DNA of 64,000 bases. Source: Lentisphaeria bacterium. GTDB taxonomy: Bacteria > Verrucomicrobiota > Lentisphaeria > Oligosphaerales > Oligosphaeraceae. Made by a program: the position numbers and the translations under genes. Below the pieces are notes generated by a model. That model was not told the DNA's origin, did not search any database, and saw only the letters and a program-made list of their open reading frames with translations. This document shows, one piece after another, positions 27,192 to 34,577 of this stretch; position 1 is the first letter of the stretch; every line of letters starts with the position of its first letter. Location of the stretch: contig JAEEYQ010000033.1 of NCBI GenBank assembly GCA_016288215.1, positions 1 through 64,000 of the forward strand, in the 5' to 3' direction.

Positions 27192-27548
27192 TTAATGATA
27201 ATCAACTATTTCCAAAATAACAGCAATGGTGCTTTTCGCCCAGTCTATCCGTCCTGAGCCATCATCAGAATAAATGACTTCATGCATTGGTTCAAGAACA
27301 AGACGGTAATTGGCATCCAGAGACGCAGCCCATTGTCCCTTTCTATCGCCGGTCAGCTCATGGAACTTACCCGGCATTGCACGCAAATCTTCAAAGTTCT
27401 CAGCCGCAGTGATTTACGAAAGACGCAAGTACAACATTTTCGCAATCATTGCACCTAACATCTTTTTTGCCAACTTTTCATCTTGAGCACATTGCCTCAA
27501 TAGTCTTGTGCGATATTCTATTCTCTTGTCCTTTAATGTATTAGATGT
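27192..27548 (-). pseudogene. higB: higB-type toxin remnant with premature stop
   Basis: Reading the reverse strand, EKLAKKMLGAMIAKMLYLRL leads to TAA at 27416-27414 and resumes in frame with ITAAENFEDLRAMPGKFHEL, GDRKGQWAASLDANYRLVLE, and VDYH before the real stop. This matches the C-terminal two thirds of RelE-like HigB. A single CAA-to-TAA change would explain the break. No start codon with a ribosome-binding site is visible upstream in frame, so the N-terminus is also damaged. A TTG-started fragment (27386-27192) is unlikely to be active. Confidence 0.75.
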
Positions 27549-27566
27549 TTATGTAAAAGCAAGGGT

Positions 27567-27618
27567 TACCACATTATGGGAGAGTATGATTTTTCGAAAC
27601 AACATTGCAGTTCGCGCG
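27567..27618 (+). repeat. Partial copy (52 bp) of the 194-bp palindromic element
   Basis: TACCACATTATGGGAGAGTA through CAGTTCGCGCG corresponds to the TAATGTGGTA-side end of the element, with about two differences from the copy at 48207-48400. Confidence 0.8.
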
Positions 27619-27807
27619 ATGGCAAGAGCTAGCAATGCGAGAATATGAACGTGGTCGGGCATTCCATTGATTTGATAAGAGATGCATTGCTTGTTTCGGA
27701 CTATGCCAGCAATGTAGTTAAACAATTCTTCTCCAGGCAATGGGAAGAGTCAGCTGGTTGAGTTTGGTTCTGAAAATCACATGGTAGAGGCAACGTGTAA
27801 AGCTCAT
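27567..27807 (-). pseudogene. IS200/REP-type (Y1) transposase remnant fused to a 194-bp element end
   Basis: From ATG 27807 the reverse strand reads MSFTRCLYHVIFRTKLNQLT, a classic Y1-transposase start, then stops after a frameshift. The next frame resumes with PGEELFNYIAGIVRNKQC and the histidine-hydrophobe-histidine motif NGMPDHVHIL. The catalytic Tyr region is absent. Instead, 27618-27567 matches the outer 52 bp of the palindromic element at 47131, 48207 and 50469. The gene is therefore both frameshifted and truncated by, or adjoining, that element. Confidence 0.8.
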
Positions 27808-27953
27808 GCGGATATCCTTTCTATGAAATGCCATGGAAGTCTTGGATATCACATATCATAGCATTGCAATCATTAATTGCAATTTAATCATTGCATTTAA
27901 TTACAGGCAGGGGTTAATTCGGCCCTAGGGGCCGCAAAATCAGGAGCCCCTAA

Positions 27954-27999
27954 AATGCGGAACCTCCCTTCTGCCCTTGCAGTTTGCGGTTTCCGCATT
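27954..27999. repeat. Small inverted repeats upstream of the SGNH gene
   Basis: AATGCGGAA (27954-27962) pairs with TTCCGCATT (27991-27999), just after a CGGCCCTAGGGGCCG palindrome (27920-27934). Function is unknown; the 27808-28097 gap has no gene. Confidence 0.4.
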
Positions 28000-28097
28000 A
28001 TCTTTGTGTAGGATGTCTGCAAGACAGCGGCGGAGGCCGATTGAGGCCCCGCCATTGATACAAATTCACAACTCATTGATTACCAGGGAGAAACATC

Positions 28098-28760
28098 ATG
28101 CTTTTGGAGAAAAACGCGCGTCTTGTGTTTGCCGGGGACTCCGTCACGGACGTGGGACGCAATCAGCCCGTGGCCGAAGGGACGCTCTTCGACATGCTTG
28201 GCAAAGGCTATCCGCAGCTGATTTCAGGATGGCTGAACGCCTTCTACCCTGAACTGAACCTCTACATCTGCAATGCGGGAACCAGCGGCAACACCTCCCG
28301 CGACCTGCTTCGGCGGTGGGACAGCGAGATTTTGGACAAGGCGCCCACTTGGGTCAGCATCATGATCGGAATCAACGACATATGGCGTCAGATCGACAGC
28401 CCCGCACAGCCCAGTGGCCACGTCCTGCCCGATGAATTCCGTGACAATGTGGCGAAGATGATCGAAAAGACCCTTGCCGCCGGCGCCCGCATCATCCTCT
28501 GGACACCCTCCTTCATCGAATCCAACATGAACGACGCCATGGCCGCCATGGCCAAACAGTATGGCGACATCTGCGCGGAACTGGCCCAGGCCCATTCCCT
28601 TCTTTTCATCGACACGAACAAGAAGTGGGAGCGGATTCTCGCCAGCGGCCACCATCCGGAGTGGGTCAGCTGGGACCGGGTCCACCCCAACAACATCGGC
28701 CACACCGTCATGGCCAAGGCCTTTCTGGACACCATCGGCTTTGACTACACGCGAATGTAG
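28098..28760 (+). CDS. SGNH/GDSL-type hydrolase
   Basis: The 220-residue protein carries the four SGNH blocks: Ser in FAGDSVTD (about residue 14), the Gly/Asn block NAGTSGNTSRDLL, GINDIW, and the Asp-His pair DRVHPN near residue 195. Relatives are esterases, acyl-hydrolases or carbohydrate deacetylases. No signal peptide is present, so it acts inside the cell or leaves by another route. AGGGAGAAA precedes ATG 28098. It stands between the decayed islet and the aromatic cluster, with a CTAG-rich stretch after it; no functional link to either is evident. Confidence 0.88.
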   Translation: MLLEKNARLVFAGDSVTDVGRNQPVAEGTLFDMLGKGYPQLISGWLNAFYPELNLYICNAGTSGNTSRDLLRRWDSEILDKAPTWVSIMIGINDIWRQIDSPAQPSGHVLPDEFRDNVAKMIEKTLAAGARIILWTPSFIESNMNDAMAAMAKQYGDICAELAQAHSLLFIDTNKKWERILASGHHPEWVSWDRVHPNNIGHTVMAKAFLDTIGFDYTRM

Positions 28761-28773
28761 ACTTTCCTTTTTA

Positions 28774-28820
28774 TCTAGAGGATCTAGAAGCTCTTGTGCC
28801 TCTAGCGACTCCAGAAGATT
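28774..28820. repeat. CTAG-rich short repeat
   Basis: TCTAGAGGATCTAGAAGCTC and GCCTCTAGCGACTCCAGAAG hold three CTAG tetramers in a short span downstream of the SGNH gene. Confidence 0.45.
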
Positions 28821-28879
28821 CATCGCCTCCTGCGCCTCTGGCTGTCCCCTCTTGGAGCGAGATTTTGTCAGGAGGCGTG

Positions 28880-28907
28880 TTGACAAACCTGTAAAGGACA
28901 GTATATT
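28880..28907 (+). promoter_or_regulatory. Promoter of the aromatic amino acid cluster
   Basis: TTGACA (28880-28885) and TATATT (28902-28907) with a 16-bp spacer. Transcription would begin near 28914, about 28 nt before the leader ATG and about 250 nt before aroF. Confidence 0.75.
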
Positions 28908-28941
28908 AGTTGTGTTCTTTGTACAGGAGAATGAACAGGAC

Positions 28942-29037
28942 ATGAAAGGTTCCCTTTCCATCGCAGCGCAGTTTTTCTATTACCGCAGCTGGTACTTTAG
29001 CGGCCGCGGGGTGGTTGCGCTTGCCTTGAAAGGATGA
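28942..29037 (+). CDS. Aromatic-rich leader peptide of the aroF attenuator
   Basis: A 31-codon open frame just downstream of a strong promoter encodes MKGSLSIAAQ, then FFYYRSWYF (codons 11-19, 28972-28998), then SGRGVVALALKG. Three Phe, three Tyr and one Trp in nine residues is the hallmark of a ribosome-stalling leader. ACAGGAGA lies 11 nt upstream of ATG 28942. The stop at 29035-29037 is 35 nt before a terminator hairpin. The frame is open further upstream, but the promoter position makes ATG 28942 the likely start. The peptide is predicted to have no function once made; translation is the signal. Confidence 0.85.
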   Translation: MKGSLSIAAQFFYYRSWYFSGRGVVALALKG

Positions 29038-29115
29038 CTTGGAACCGTACTGAAATCAGACTGGACAAACCGAAAGCTCCGTAGCAACCTCCTCACCGCC
29101 GCTACGGAGCTTTTT
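28963..29115 (+). promoter_or_regulatory. Ribosome-mediated transcription attenuator upstream of aroF
   Basis: Alternative pairings can be drawn by eye. Arm 1 (28963-28970, GCAGCGCA) pairs with arm 2 (29016-29024, one T bulged), flanking the aromatic codons. Part of arm 2 (CGGGG and GGTTG, 29007-29017) can instead pair with CAAACC and CTCCG (29066-29082), which would open the terminator stem (29073-29113). A ribosome stalled on the aromatic codons would block arm 1 and favour the antiterminator. The terminator is clear; the antiterminator pairing is tentative. Confidence 0.7.
29073..29115 (+). terminator. Attenuator terminator before aroF
   Basis: AAAGCTCCGTAGC (29073-29085) pairs perfectly with GCTACGGAGCTTT (29101-29113) around a 15-nt loop and runs into TTTTTGCGTTTT. 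It stands 46 nt upstream of the aroF start. Confidence 0.9.
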
Positions 29116-29161
29116 GCGTTTTCCGACCATGAAATGCGTCCCAACTTCTGGAGATTGAAAA

Positions 29162-30178
29162 ATGATTGTCGTGCTAAAGGAGAATCCGGATCCCAGGCAA
29201 CTGGAGAACCTGATGCAATGGCTGAAAAGCCTGAATCTAGACGTGCATGTCTCTTCCGGCTCCCAACAGACGGTTCTGGGCCTGGTGGGAGACACCACCG
29301 CCGTGGACATCGATTTGGTCCGCGCTCTGGACATCGTGGCGGACGTGAAGCGCATTCAGGAGCCCTACAAGAAGGCGAACCGCCGTTTCCATCCGCTGGA
29401 CAGCGTGATTCCCGTGGGATGCGGCATCCAAGTGGGCGGCAGCCATTTCCAAATCATCGCGGGTCCCTGCTCCATCGAGTCCTCCGAACAGCTCTGCTCC
29501 ATCGCGCAGGCGGTGAAGGCCTCGGGGGCCACCATCCTCCGGGGCGGCGCCTTCAAGCCGAGAACCTCCCCCTATTCCTTCCAAGGCATGCATGAGGACG
29601 GCATCAAGCTGCTGCTGGAGGCAAAGGCCGCCACGGGAATGCCCGTGATCACGGAAATCATGGACATCAGCCAGCTGGACCTGTTCGACGACATCGACAT
29701 CATCCAGGTGGGAGCCCGCAACATGCAGAATTTCGAACTGCTTAAATGCCTGGGCCGCACGAACAAGCCCATTCTGCTGAAGCGCGGACTGGCCAACACC
29801 TACGAAGAGCTGCTCATGAGCGCGGAGTACATCATGAGCCGTGGAAACGAGCAGATCATCCTGTGCGAACGGGGCATCCGCACCTTCGAGACCTTCACCC
29901 GCAATACCTTGGACATCTCCTCCGTCCCTGTGCTCAAAGAGCTGTCCCATCTGCCGGTCATCGTCGACCCCAGCCACGCCGCGGGCATTGCGCGGCTGGT
30001 GCCCACGCTGTCCATGGCGGCGGTGGCCGCCGGCTGCAACGGGCTGATGATCGAAGTGCACAACGACCCCGCCCATGCCAAATGCGACGGACCACAATCC
30101 ATTCGGCCAGAGGCATTTGACGCATTGGCCAAACGGGTTGCGAGTCTGCGGGCGCTGATGACGGCTCAGGAGGCGTGA
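29162..30178 (+). CDS. aroF: 3-Deoxy-7-phosphoheptulonate synthase, class I beta with ferredoxin-like regulatory domain
   Basis: DAHP synthase condenses phosphoenolpyruvate and erythrose 4-phosphate, the first step of the shikimate pathway. The 338 residues match the Thermotoga-type enzyme: an N-terminal ferredoxin-like domain (about 1-70; in Thermotoga it mediates Tyr/Phe inhibition) and the barrel with IIAGPCSIES, LRGGAFKPRTSPYSFQG, ITEIMD, QVGARNMQNF, LLKRG, ILCERGIRTF and VIVDPSHAAG. GGAG lies 8 nt before the ATG. It is the first structural gene behind the attenuator, and tyrA follows after a 1-nt gap. Confidence 0.97.
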   Translation: MIVVLKENPDPRQLENLMQWLKSLNLDVHVSSGSQQTVLGLVGDTTAVDIDLVRALDIVADVKRIQEPYKKANRRFHPLDSVIPVGCGIQVGGSHFQIIAGPCSIESSEQLCSIAQAVKASGATILRGGAFKPRTSPYSFQGMHEDGIKLLLEAKAATGMPVITEIMDISQLDLFDDIDIIQVGARNMQNFELLKCLGRTNKPILLKRGLANTYEELLMSAEYIMSRGNEQIILCERGIRTFETFTRNTLDISSVPVLKELSHLPVIVDPSHAAGIARLVPTLSMAAVAAGCNGLMIEVHNDPAHAKCDGPQSIRPEAFDALAKRVASLRALMTAQEA

Positions 30179-30179
30179 A

Positions 30180-31058
30180 ATGAACGTGGGAATCATCGGA
30201 CTGGGGCTGATTGGCGGCTCGATGGCCAAAAGCATCAAGCTGCGCACGGAGCATCGCGTCTATGGCTACGATGTGCAGGAGTCCGTCCTGCGCCGCGCCC
30301 AGCTGGTCAACGCCATCGACGGCGTGCTGGACGAGAAGACCCTGCCCTCCTGCGACCTCTTTCTCCTCGCGCTGTATCCAGAGCAGATCAAGGCCTGCCT
30401 GAAGACCTATGCGGATGTGTTTCCTGACGGCGCCATGGTCGTGGACTGCGGCGGCATCAAGGCCGACATCTGCAAGGTGGGTTTCGCGTTGGCCGCCACC
30501 CGCAAGTGGATTTTCTGCGGCGGCCATCCCATGGCGGGCATCGAGAAGTCCGGCTTCGCCTCCGCCCGCCAAAGCCTGTTCACGAAGGCGACCATGATTC
30601 TGGCGCCGCCGTTGGGGCAGGTGGACCCCGCGCTGATGACCCGGCTGGTGGAGCTGAAGGCGTTCTTCAAATCCATCGGCTTCGGAAGAATCAACATCGT
30701 GACCGCGGAAACCCACGACCGCATCATCGCCTACACGTCTCAGCTGGCCCATGTGGTCTCCAGCGCCTATGTCAAAAGCCCCACCGCCATGAACCACGCC
30801 GGCTTCTCCGCGGGCAGCTTCAAGGACATGACCCGCGTGGCCACGCTGGTGCCTGAAATGTGGGCTCAGCTCTTCCTGCAGAACCGAAAGCCGCTTTTGG
30901 AGGAATTGGACGGGCTGATGGAGCGGCTCGCGCAGTACCGCGACGCCATCGCCCAAAACGACAGAACCCGGCTGGAGGCCCTTTTGGCAGAAGGACGGGA
31001 CATGAAAGCCCAAGTGGACGCGAAGGAACTGGCCACGTTGGAAAAACTGGAGCAATAG
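30180..31058 (+). CDS. tyrA: Prephenate dehydrogenase
   Basis: The enzyme oxidatively decarboxylates prephenate to 4-hydroxyphenylpyruvate for tyrosine synthesis. The 292-residue monofunctional form has the NAD-binding VGIIGLGLIGGSMA at residues 3-16, VDCGGIKADICK, GGHPMAGIEKSGF (substrate His region) and ETHDRIIAYTSQLAHVV in the helical dimerisation domain. There is no chorismate mutase or ACT domain attached. An arogenate preference cannot be excluded. aroF ends 1 nt before, and aroB starts 8 nt after, so the genes form one transcription unit. Confidence 0.94.
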   Translation: MNVGIIGLGLIGGSMAKSIKLRTEHRVYGYDVQESVLRRAQLVNAIDGVLDEKTLPSCDLFLLALYPEQIKACLKTYADVFPDGAMVVDCGGIKADICKVGFALAATRKWIFCGGHPMAGIEKSGFASARQSLFTKATMILAPPLGQVDPALMTRLVELKAFFKSIGFGRINIVTAETHDRIIAYTSQLAHVVSSAYVKSPTAMNHAGFSAGSFKDMTRVATLVPEMWAQLFLQNRKPLLEELDGLMERLAQYRDAIAQNDRTRLEALLAEGRDMKAQVDAKELATLEKLEQ

Positions 31059-31066
31059 GGGACATC

Positions 31067-32128
31067 ATGGACAAACCGCACATCATTGAGGTCAAGACAG
31101 GGAAACCCTATGCCATCGCCGTCGGCGAGGGGCTGCTTCGAGAGGCGGGAAGCTGGGTGGCCACCGTGCAGAAGCCGGGGCGAATCGCCGTGGTGACGGA
31201 CAGCCATGTGGCCCCCCTCCACTATCCCGAGCTGGAGGCCTCTTTGACGGCGGCGGGCTTCACGCCATTTCTCCATGTCTTTCCCGCCGGAGAGGCGTCC
31301 AAGACCCTGAGCACCTTTGGTGACATTCTCAATGATTTGGCGGAGCATCAGCTGACGCGGACGGACAAGGTCATCGCCTTGGGCGGCGGCGTGACGGGCG
31401 ACCTGACCGGATTCGCGGCGGCGGCCTATCTGCGGGGCATTGGCTTTGTCCAGATTCCCACGACACTGCTGGCCATGGTGGACTCGTCCGTCGGCGGCAA
31501 GACCGGCGTGGATTTGCCATCGGGCAAGAATCTGGCGGGAGCCTTCCATCAGCCCGCATTGGTCCTCTGCGACCCAAACGTGACCGACACCCTGCCAACG
31601 GACGTCTTTGCGGACGGCGTGGCCGAAGCCCTCAAGACCGCCCTTTTGGGGGACGCGGACCTTTTCTCCCTCATGGAGCAGGGGCAATGGCGCAGCCAAC
31701 GCAACCAAGTCATTGAACGCTGCATTCGCATCAAGGCGGACATTGTGGAGGAGGACGAGTTCGAGCAGGGGCGGCGGAAGCTGCTGAATCTGGGCCACAC
31801 CTTGGGCCATGCCATTGAAAAATGCACCGCGTTCGCCGTGTCCCACGGTCATGCGGTGGCCATGGGCATGGCGGCGGTGGCCCGGGCCGCCGTGGCCAAC
31901 GGATTGGCGCCGGCGGCTTTGGCGAAGCGGATTCAGGCCGCCCTTCTCGCCAACGGGCTGCCCTTCACCCTGCCCTTGCCCATGGACGAAATCCTTCCGG
32001 CAATCGCCAGTGACAAAAAGCGGGCCGGCTCCCGCCTGACAGTCGTGGTGCCGACGGCGCCAGGGGACTGCCGGCTGTTGGACCTGTCGCTGACAGAAGC
32101 ACAGGCCTTCTTGCGGAAAGGGGCATGA
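31067..32128 (+). CDS. aroB: 3-Dehydroquinate synthase
   Basis: The second shikimate-pathway enzyme cyclises DAHP to 3-dehydroquinate with NAD and a divalent metal. The 353 residues carry VIALGGGVTGDLTGFAAA, IPTTLLAMVDSSVGGKTGVD, KNLAGAFHQP, the metal-ligand Glu in DGVAEALKTALLG and LNLGHTLGHAIE (metal histidine). The open frame extends 207 nt upstream, but ATG 31067 lies just after the tyrA stop and begins at the normal N-terminus. The gene overlaps aroA by 4 bp (ATGA). Confidence 0.97.
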   Translation: MDKPHIIEVKTGKPYAIAVGEGLLREAGSWVATVQKPGRIAVVTDSHVAPLHYPELEASLTAAGFTPFLHVFPAGEASKTLSTFGDILNDLAEHQLTRTDKVIALGGGVTGDLTGFAAAAYLRGIGFVQIPTTLLAMVDSSVGGKTGVDLPSGKNLAGAFHQPALVLCDPNVTDTLPTDVFADGVAEALKTALLGDADLFSLMEQGQWRSQRNQVIERCIRIKADIVEEDEFEQGRRKLLNLGHTLGHAIEKCTAFAVSHGHAVAMGMAAVARAAVANGLAPAALAKRIQAALLANGLPFTLPLPMDEILPAIASDKKRAGSRLTVVVPTAPGDCRLLDLSLTEAQAFLRKGA

Positions 32129-33396
32129 CCATGGCGGCCACGACCTTTTCGTCCAGCCCCATGAGGGGAAGCCTGCCGGCCATCCCCTCCAAATCCGCCG
32201 CCCATCGGCTGCTCATCGCCGCCGCCTTGGCCGACCAGCCAACGGAAATTGAATTCGGCGGCACCCGCTCCGCAGACATCGACGCCACAGTAAGATGTTT
32301 GCAAGTGCTTGGTACTAAGATAGTTATAAAATCAGGAAAGTTTGAGGTCACGCCCCAGGAAGCCATGGCGGCTCCTGCGGTCTTTGACTGTGGAGAAAGC
32401 GGCTCCACCCTGCGGTTCATGCTGCCCGTCGCCGCGGTCCGCCTGTCTCATGGGACAACGGCGGTGTTTCAGGGGGCGGGACGGCTGCCGTCCCGTCCGC
32501 TGGGGGACTTGTGCGAGGCCCTGCGGCGTCATGGATGCAGGCTTTCGGGAGACAGCCTGCCGCTGACCGTGGAGGGGCCGCTCCATGGTGGCGAGTTTGT
32601 CCTGCCGGGGGACGTGAGCTCCCAATACATCACGGGGCTGCTCTTCGCCCTGCCCATGACGGCGGCTGGAGGGCGCATCCGGCTGAGCACGGCGCTGCAG
32701 TCGGCGGACTATGTCCGCATGACCCTGCGGACTCTGGAGACGTTTGGCATCACGGTTCAAGAGCAGGAAGACGGGTGGCAAGTCTCTGGGGGACAACACT
32801 ATAGATCGCCTCGCACCGTGAAAGTGGAGGGGGACTGGTCCAATGCGGCGGTCATGCTGTGCGCAGGGGCTCTGGCCGGAAGCGTCACCGTGACGGGACT
32901 GGATCCTGCCTCCGGCCAAGGGGATCGACGCATCGTGGACATGCTGCGCCGCTTTGGTGCGGCGGTGACCATGACGGCGGAAGGCGTGACAGCAGAGGCA
33001 CGGCCCCTTCACGGCGTCACCATGGACATGGGAGAGAATCCGGATCTGCTGCCCGTGCTGGCGGTGGTCGCCGCCGCCGCCAGAGGGCGAACCGTGCTGC
33101 ACAATGCGGGACGGGTCCGCCTGAAGGAAAGCGACCGGCTGGCGGCCATGGCGGCCATGCTGCGCACAGCAGGCGTCCCCGTGACGGAAACAGCGGAGGC
33201 GTTGGCCATTGACGGCGGCGGTCCCCTCCATGGCGGCCTCGTGGATGTATGCAACGACCATCGACTGGTCATGGCGGCGGCCTTGTTGGGACTGATGGCG
33301 AAAGAAGGTATACAAGTAACTGATATTCAATCAGTTAGAAAATCATATCCAGACTTTGCGATGGACTGGAGTCGGCTGCAGCAGCGGAAAGGGTGA
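32125..33396 (+). CDS. aroA: 5-Enolpyruvylshikimate-3-phosphate synthase
   Basis: EPSP synthase joins phosphoenolpyruvate to shikimate 3-phosphate. In 423 residues it shows PSKSAAHRLLIAAALA (catalytic Lys near residue 23), FDCGESGSTLRFMLP, RPLGDLCEALRRHGC, PGDVSSQYITGLLFALP, LKESDRLAAMAAML and DHRLVMAAALLG. The start at 32125 overlaps the aroB stop; ATG 32131 is an alternative two codons later. The conserved Gly-Glu-Ser-Gly-Ser-Thr loop differs from the NAGTxxR form of class I enzymes, so it is closer to class II; glyphosate behaviour cannot be read from this alone. Confidence 0.96.
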   Translation: MTMAATTFSSSPMRGSLPAIPSKSAAHRLLIAAALADQPTEIEFGGTRSADIDATVRCLQVLGTKIVIKSGKFEVTPQEAMAAPAVFDCGESGSTLRFMLPVAAVRLSHGTTAVFQGAGRLPSRPLGDLCEALRRHGCRLSGDSLPLTVEGPLHGGEFVLPGDVSSQYITGLLFALPMTAAGGRIRLSTALQSADYVRMTLRTLETFGITVQEQEDGWQVSGGQHYRSPRTVKVEGDWSNAAVMLCAGALAGSVTVTGLDPASGQGDRRIVDMLRRFGAAVTMTAEGVTAEARPLHGVTMDMGENPDLLPVLAVVAAAARGRTVLHNAGRVRLKESDRLAAMAAMLRTAGVPVTETAEALAIDGGGPLHGGLVDVCNDHRLVMAAALLGLMAKEGIQVTDIQSVRKSYPDFAMDWSRLQQRKG

Positions 33397-33400
33397 CAGA

Positions 33401-34489
33401 ATGAGCTCGATTTTCGGCAACATGGTCAAAGTCAGTGTGTTCGGGGAGTCCCATGGCGCCGCCATTGGCGTGATGATTGACGGGCTGCCGGCGGGAGAGC
33501 CCGTGGATTTGGAGGCCATCCATGCCTTCATGGAGCGGCGGGCTCCGGGTCGGAACCGTCAATCGACGGCGCGGCGGGAGGCGGACCAGCCGGAAATCCT
33601 CTCTGGCCTTCTGAACGACCGAACCTGTGGCGCTCCATTGTGCGCCATCATCCGCAACGGAGACACCCGCTCACAAGACTATGCCGCCATGGCCAACATC
33701 CCCCGCCCCGGCCATGCGGACTACACGGCTGAGCTCAAATTCCACGGTTGGCAGAATCGCGCGGGCGGCGGCCATTTCTCCGGTCGGCTGACGGCGCCGC
33801 TGACCTTTGCAGGCGCCGTCTGCGCTCAGCTTCTCGCCCGCCGTGGCGTGACAGTGGGGGCCCATCTGCAGGCCGTGGGGCCCGTGGAGGATTGCCGCTT
33901 CGATCCCGTCAAGGTGACGGCTGAACAGTTGCAAACCGTTTCCGCCAAGGCATTTCCAGTCATTGACGAGGCCTGCGCACAACCCATGTGCGAAGTCATT
34001 GAGGCCGCCCGTCAGGCCGGAGACTCCGTGGGCGGCATCATCGAAGGGGTTGCCGTAGGCTTTCCAGGCGGCATCGGCGAACCCATGTTCGATGGCGTGG
34101 AAAACGTTCTCGCCAAAGCCCTTTTCGGCATCCCGTCCGTGAAGGGCGTGGAGTTTGGCGCGGGATTTGAGGCGGCGCGGATGCGCGGCTCCCAAAACAA
34201 CGACCCCTTCACCGTAGGGGAGGATGGCCGCATCGTGACCGTCACCAACCACCATGGCGGTGCGTTGGGGGGCATCAGCTCGGGCATGCCCATCGTCTTT
34301 CGCGTGGCCATCAAGCCCACACCATCCATTGCGCAAATGCAACAGTCCGTGGATCTTGCAAAAATGGAACCAGCGGAGCTGCACATCCAGGGCCGCCATG
34401 ACCCCTGCATCGCCGTCCGCGCCGTGCCTGTGGTGGAGGCCGTGGCCGCCTGCGCCCTGCTGGACATGCTGCTGTCCGACGTGCCATGA
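33401..34489 (+). CDS. aroC: Chorismate synthase
   Basis: The last common step makes chorismate from EPSP with reduced FMN. The 362-residue protein shows the family signatures GESHGAAIGVMIDGLPAG near the start, RRAPGRNRQSTARREAD, RPGHADYT, GGHFSGRLTAPLTFAGA, GSQNNDPF, NHHGGALGGISSGMPI and the C-terminal IQGRHDPCIAVRAVPVVEA. GGAAAGGG precedes ATG 33401, 4 nt after aroA ends. An AT-rich probable internal promoter lies between its stop and pheA. Confidence 0.97.
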   Translation: MSSIFGNMVKVSVFGESHGAAIGVMIDGLPAGEPVDLEAIHAFMERRAPGRNRQSTARREADQPEILSGLLNDRTCGAPLCAIIRNGDTRSQDYAAMANIPRPGHADYTAELKFHGWQNRAGGGHFSGRLTAPLTFAGAVCAQLLARRGVTVGAHLQAVGPVEDCRFDPVKVTAEQLQTVSAKAFPVIDEACAQPMCEVIEAARQAGDSVGGIIEGVAVGFPGGIGEPMFDGVENVLAKALFGIPSVKGVEFGAGFEAARMRGSQNNDPFTVGEDGRIVTVTNHHGGALGGISSGMPIVFRVAIKPTPSIAQMQQSVDLAKMEPAELHIQGRHDPCIAVRAVPVVEAVAACALLDMLLSDVP

Positions 34490-34510
34490 CAGCGGTCGCT
34501 GAAGGCCTCT

Positions 34511-34533
34511 TATACAATATATATAATATATAG
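34511..34533 (+). promoter_or_regulatory. TATACAATATATA motif, probable internal promoter for pheA-aroE/K
   Basis: TATACAATATATATAATATA lies in the 88-bp gap after aroC, 45 nt before the pheA start, which has AAAGGAG. The second half of the cluster may thus be expressed independently of the attenuator. Confidence 0.45.
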
Positions 34534-34577
34534 AAATGACTTGGGGAACATCGTCATAGAATCAAAGGAGAGAACCG

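Noticed and set aside
27045..27257. 70-codon forward frame in the islet
   Set aside because: It is antisense to higA and the end of higB and has no family resemblance.
27192..27386. Functional short HigB started at TTG 27386
   Set aside because: It lacks the N-terminal third of the RelE-like fold and has no ribosome-binding site; the in-frame homology upstream of TAA shows a pseudogene.
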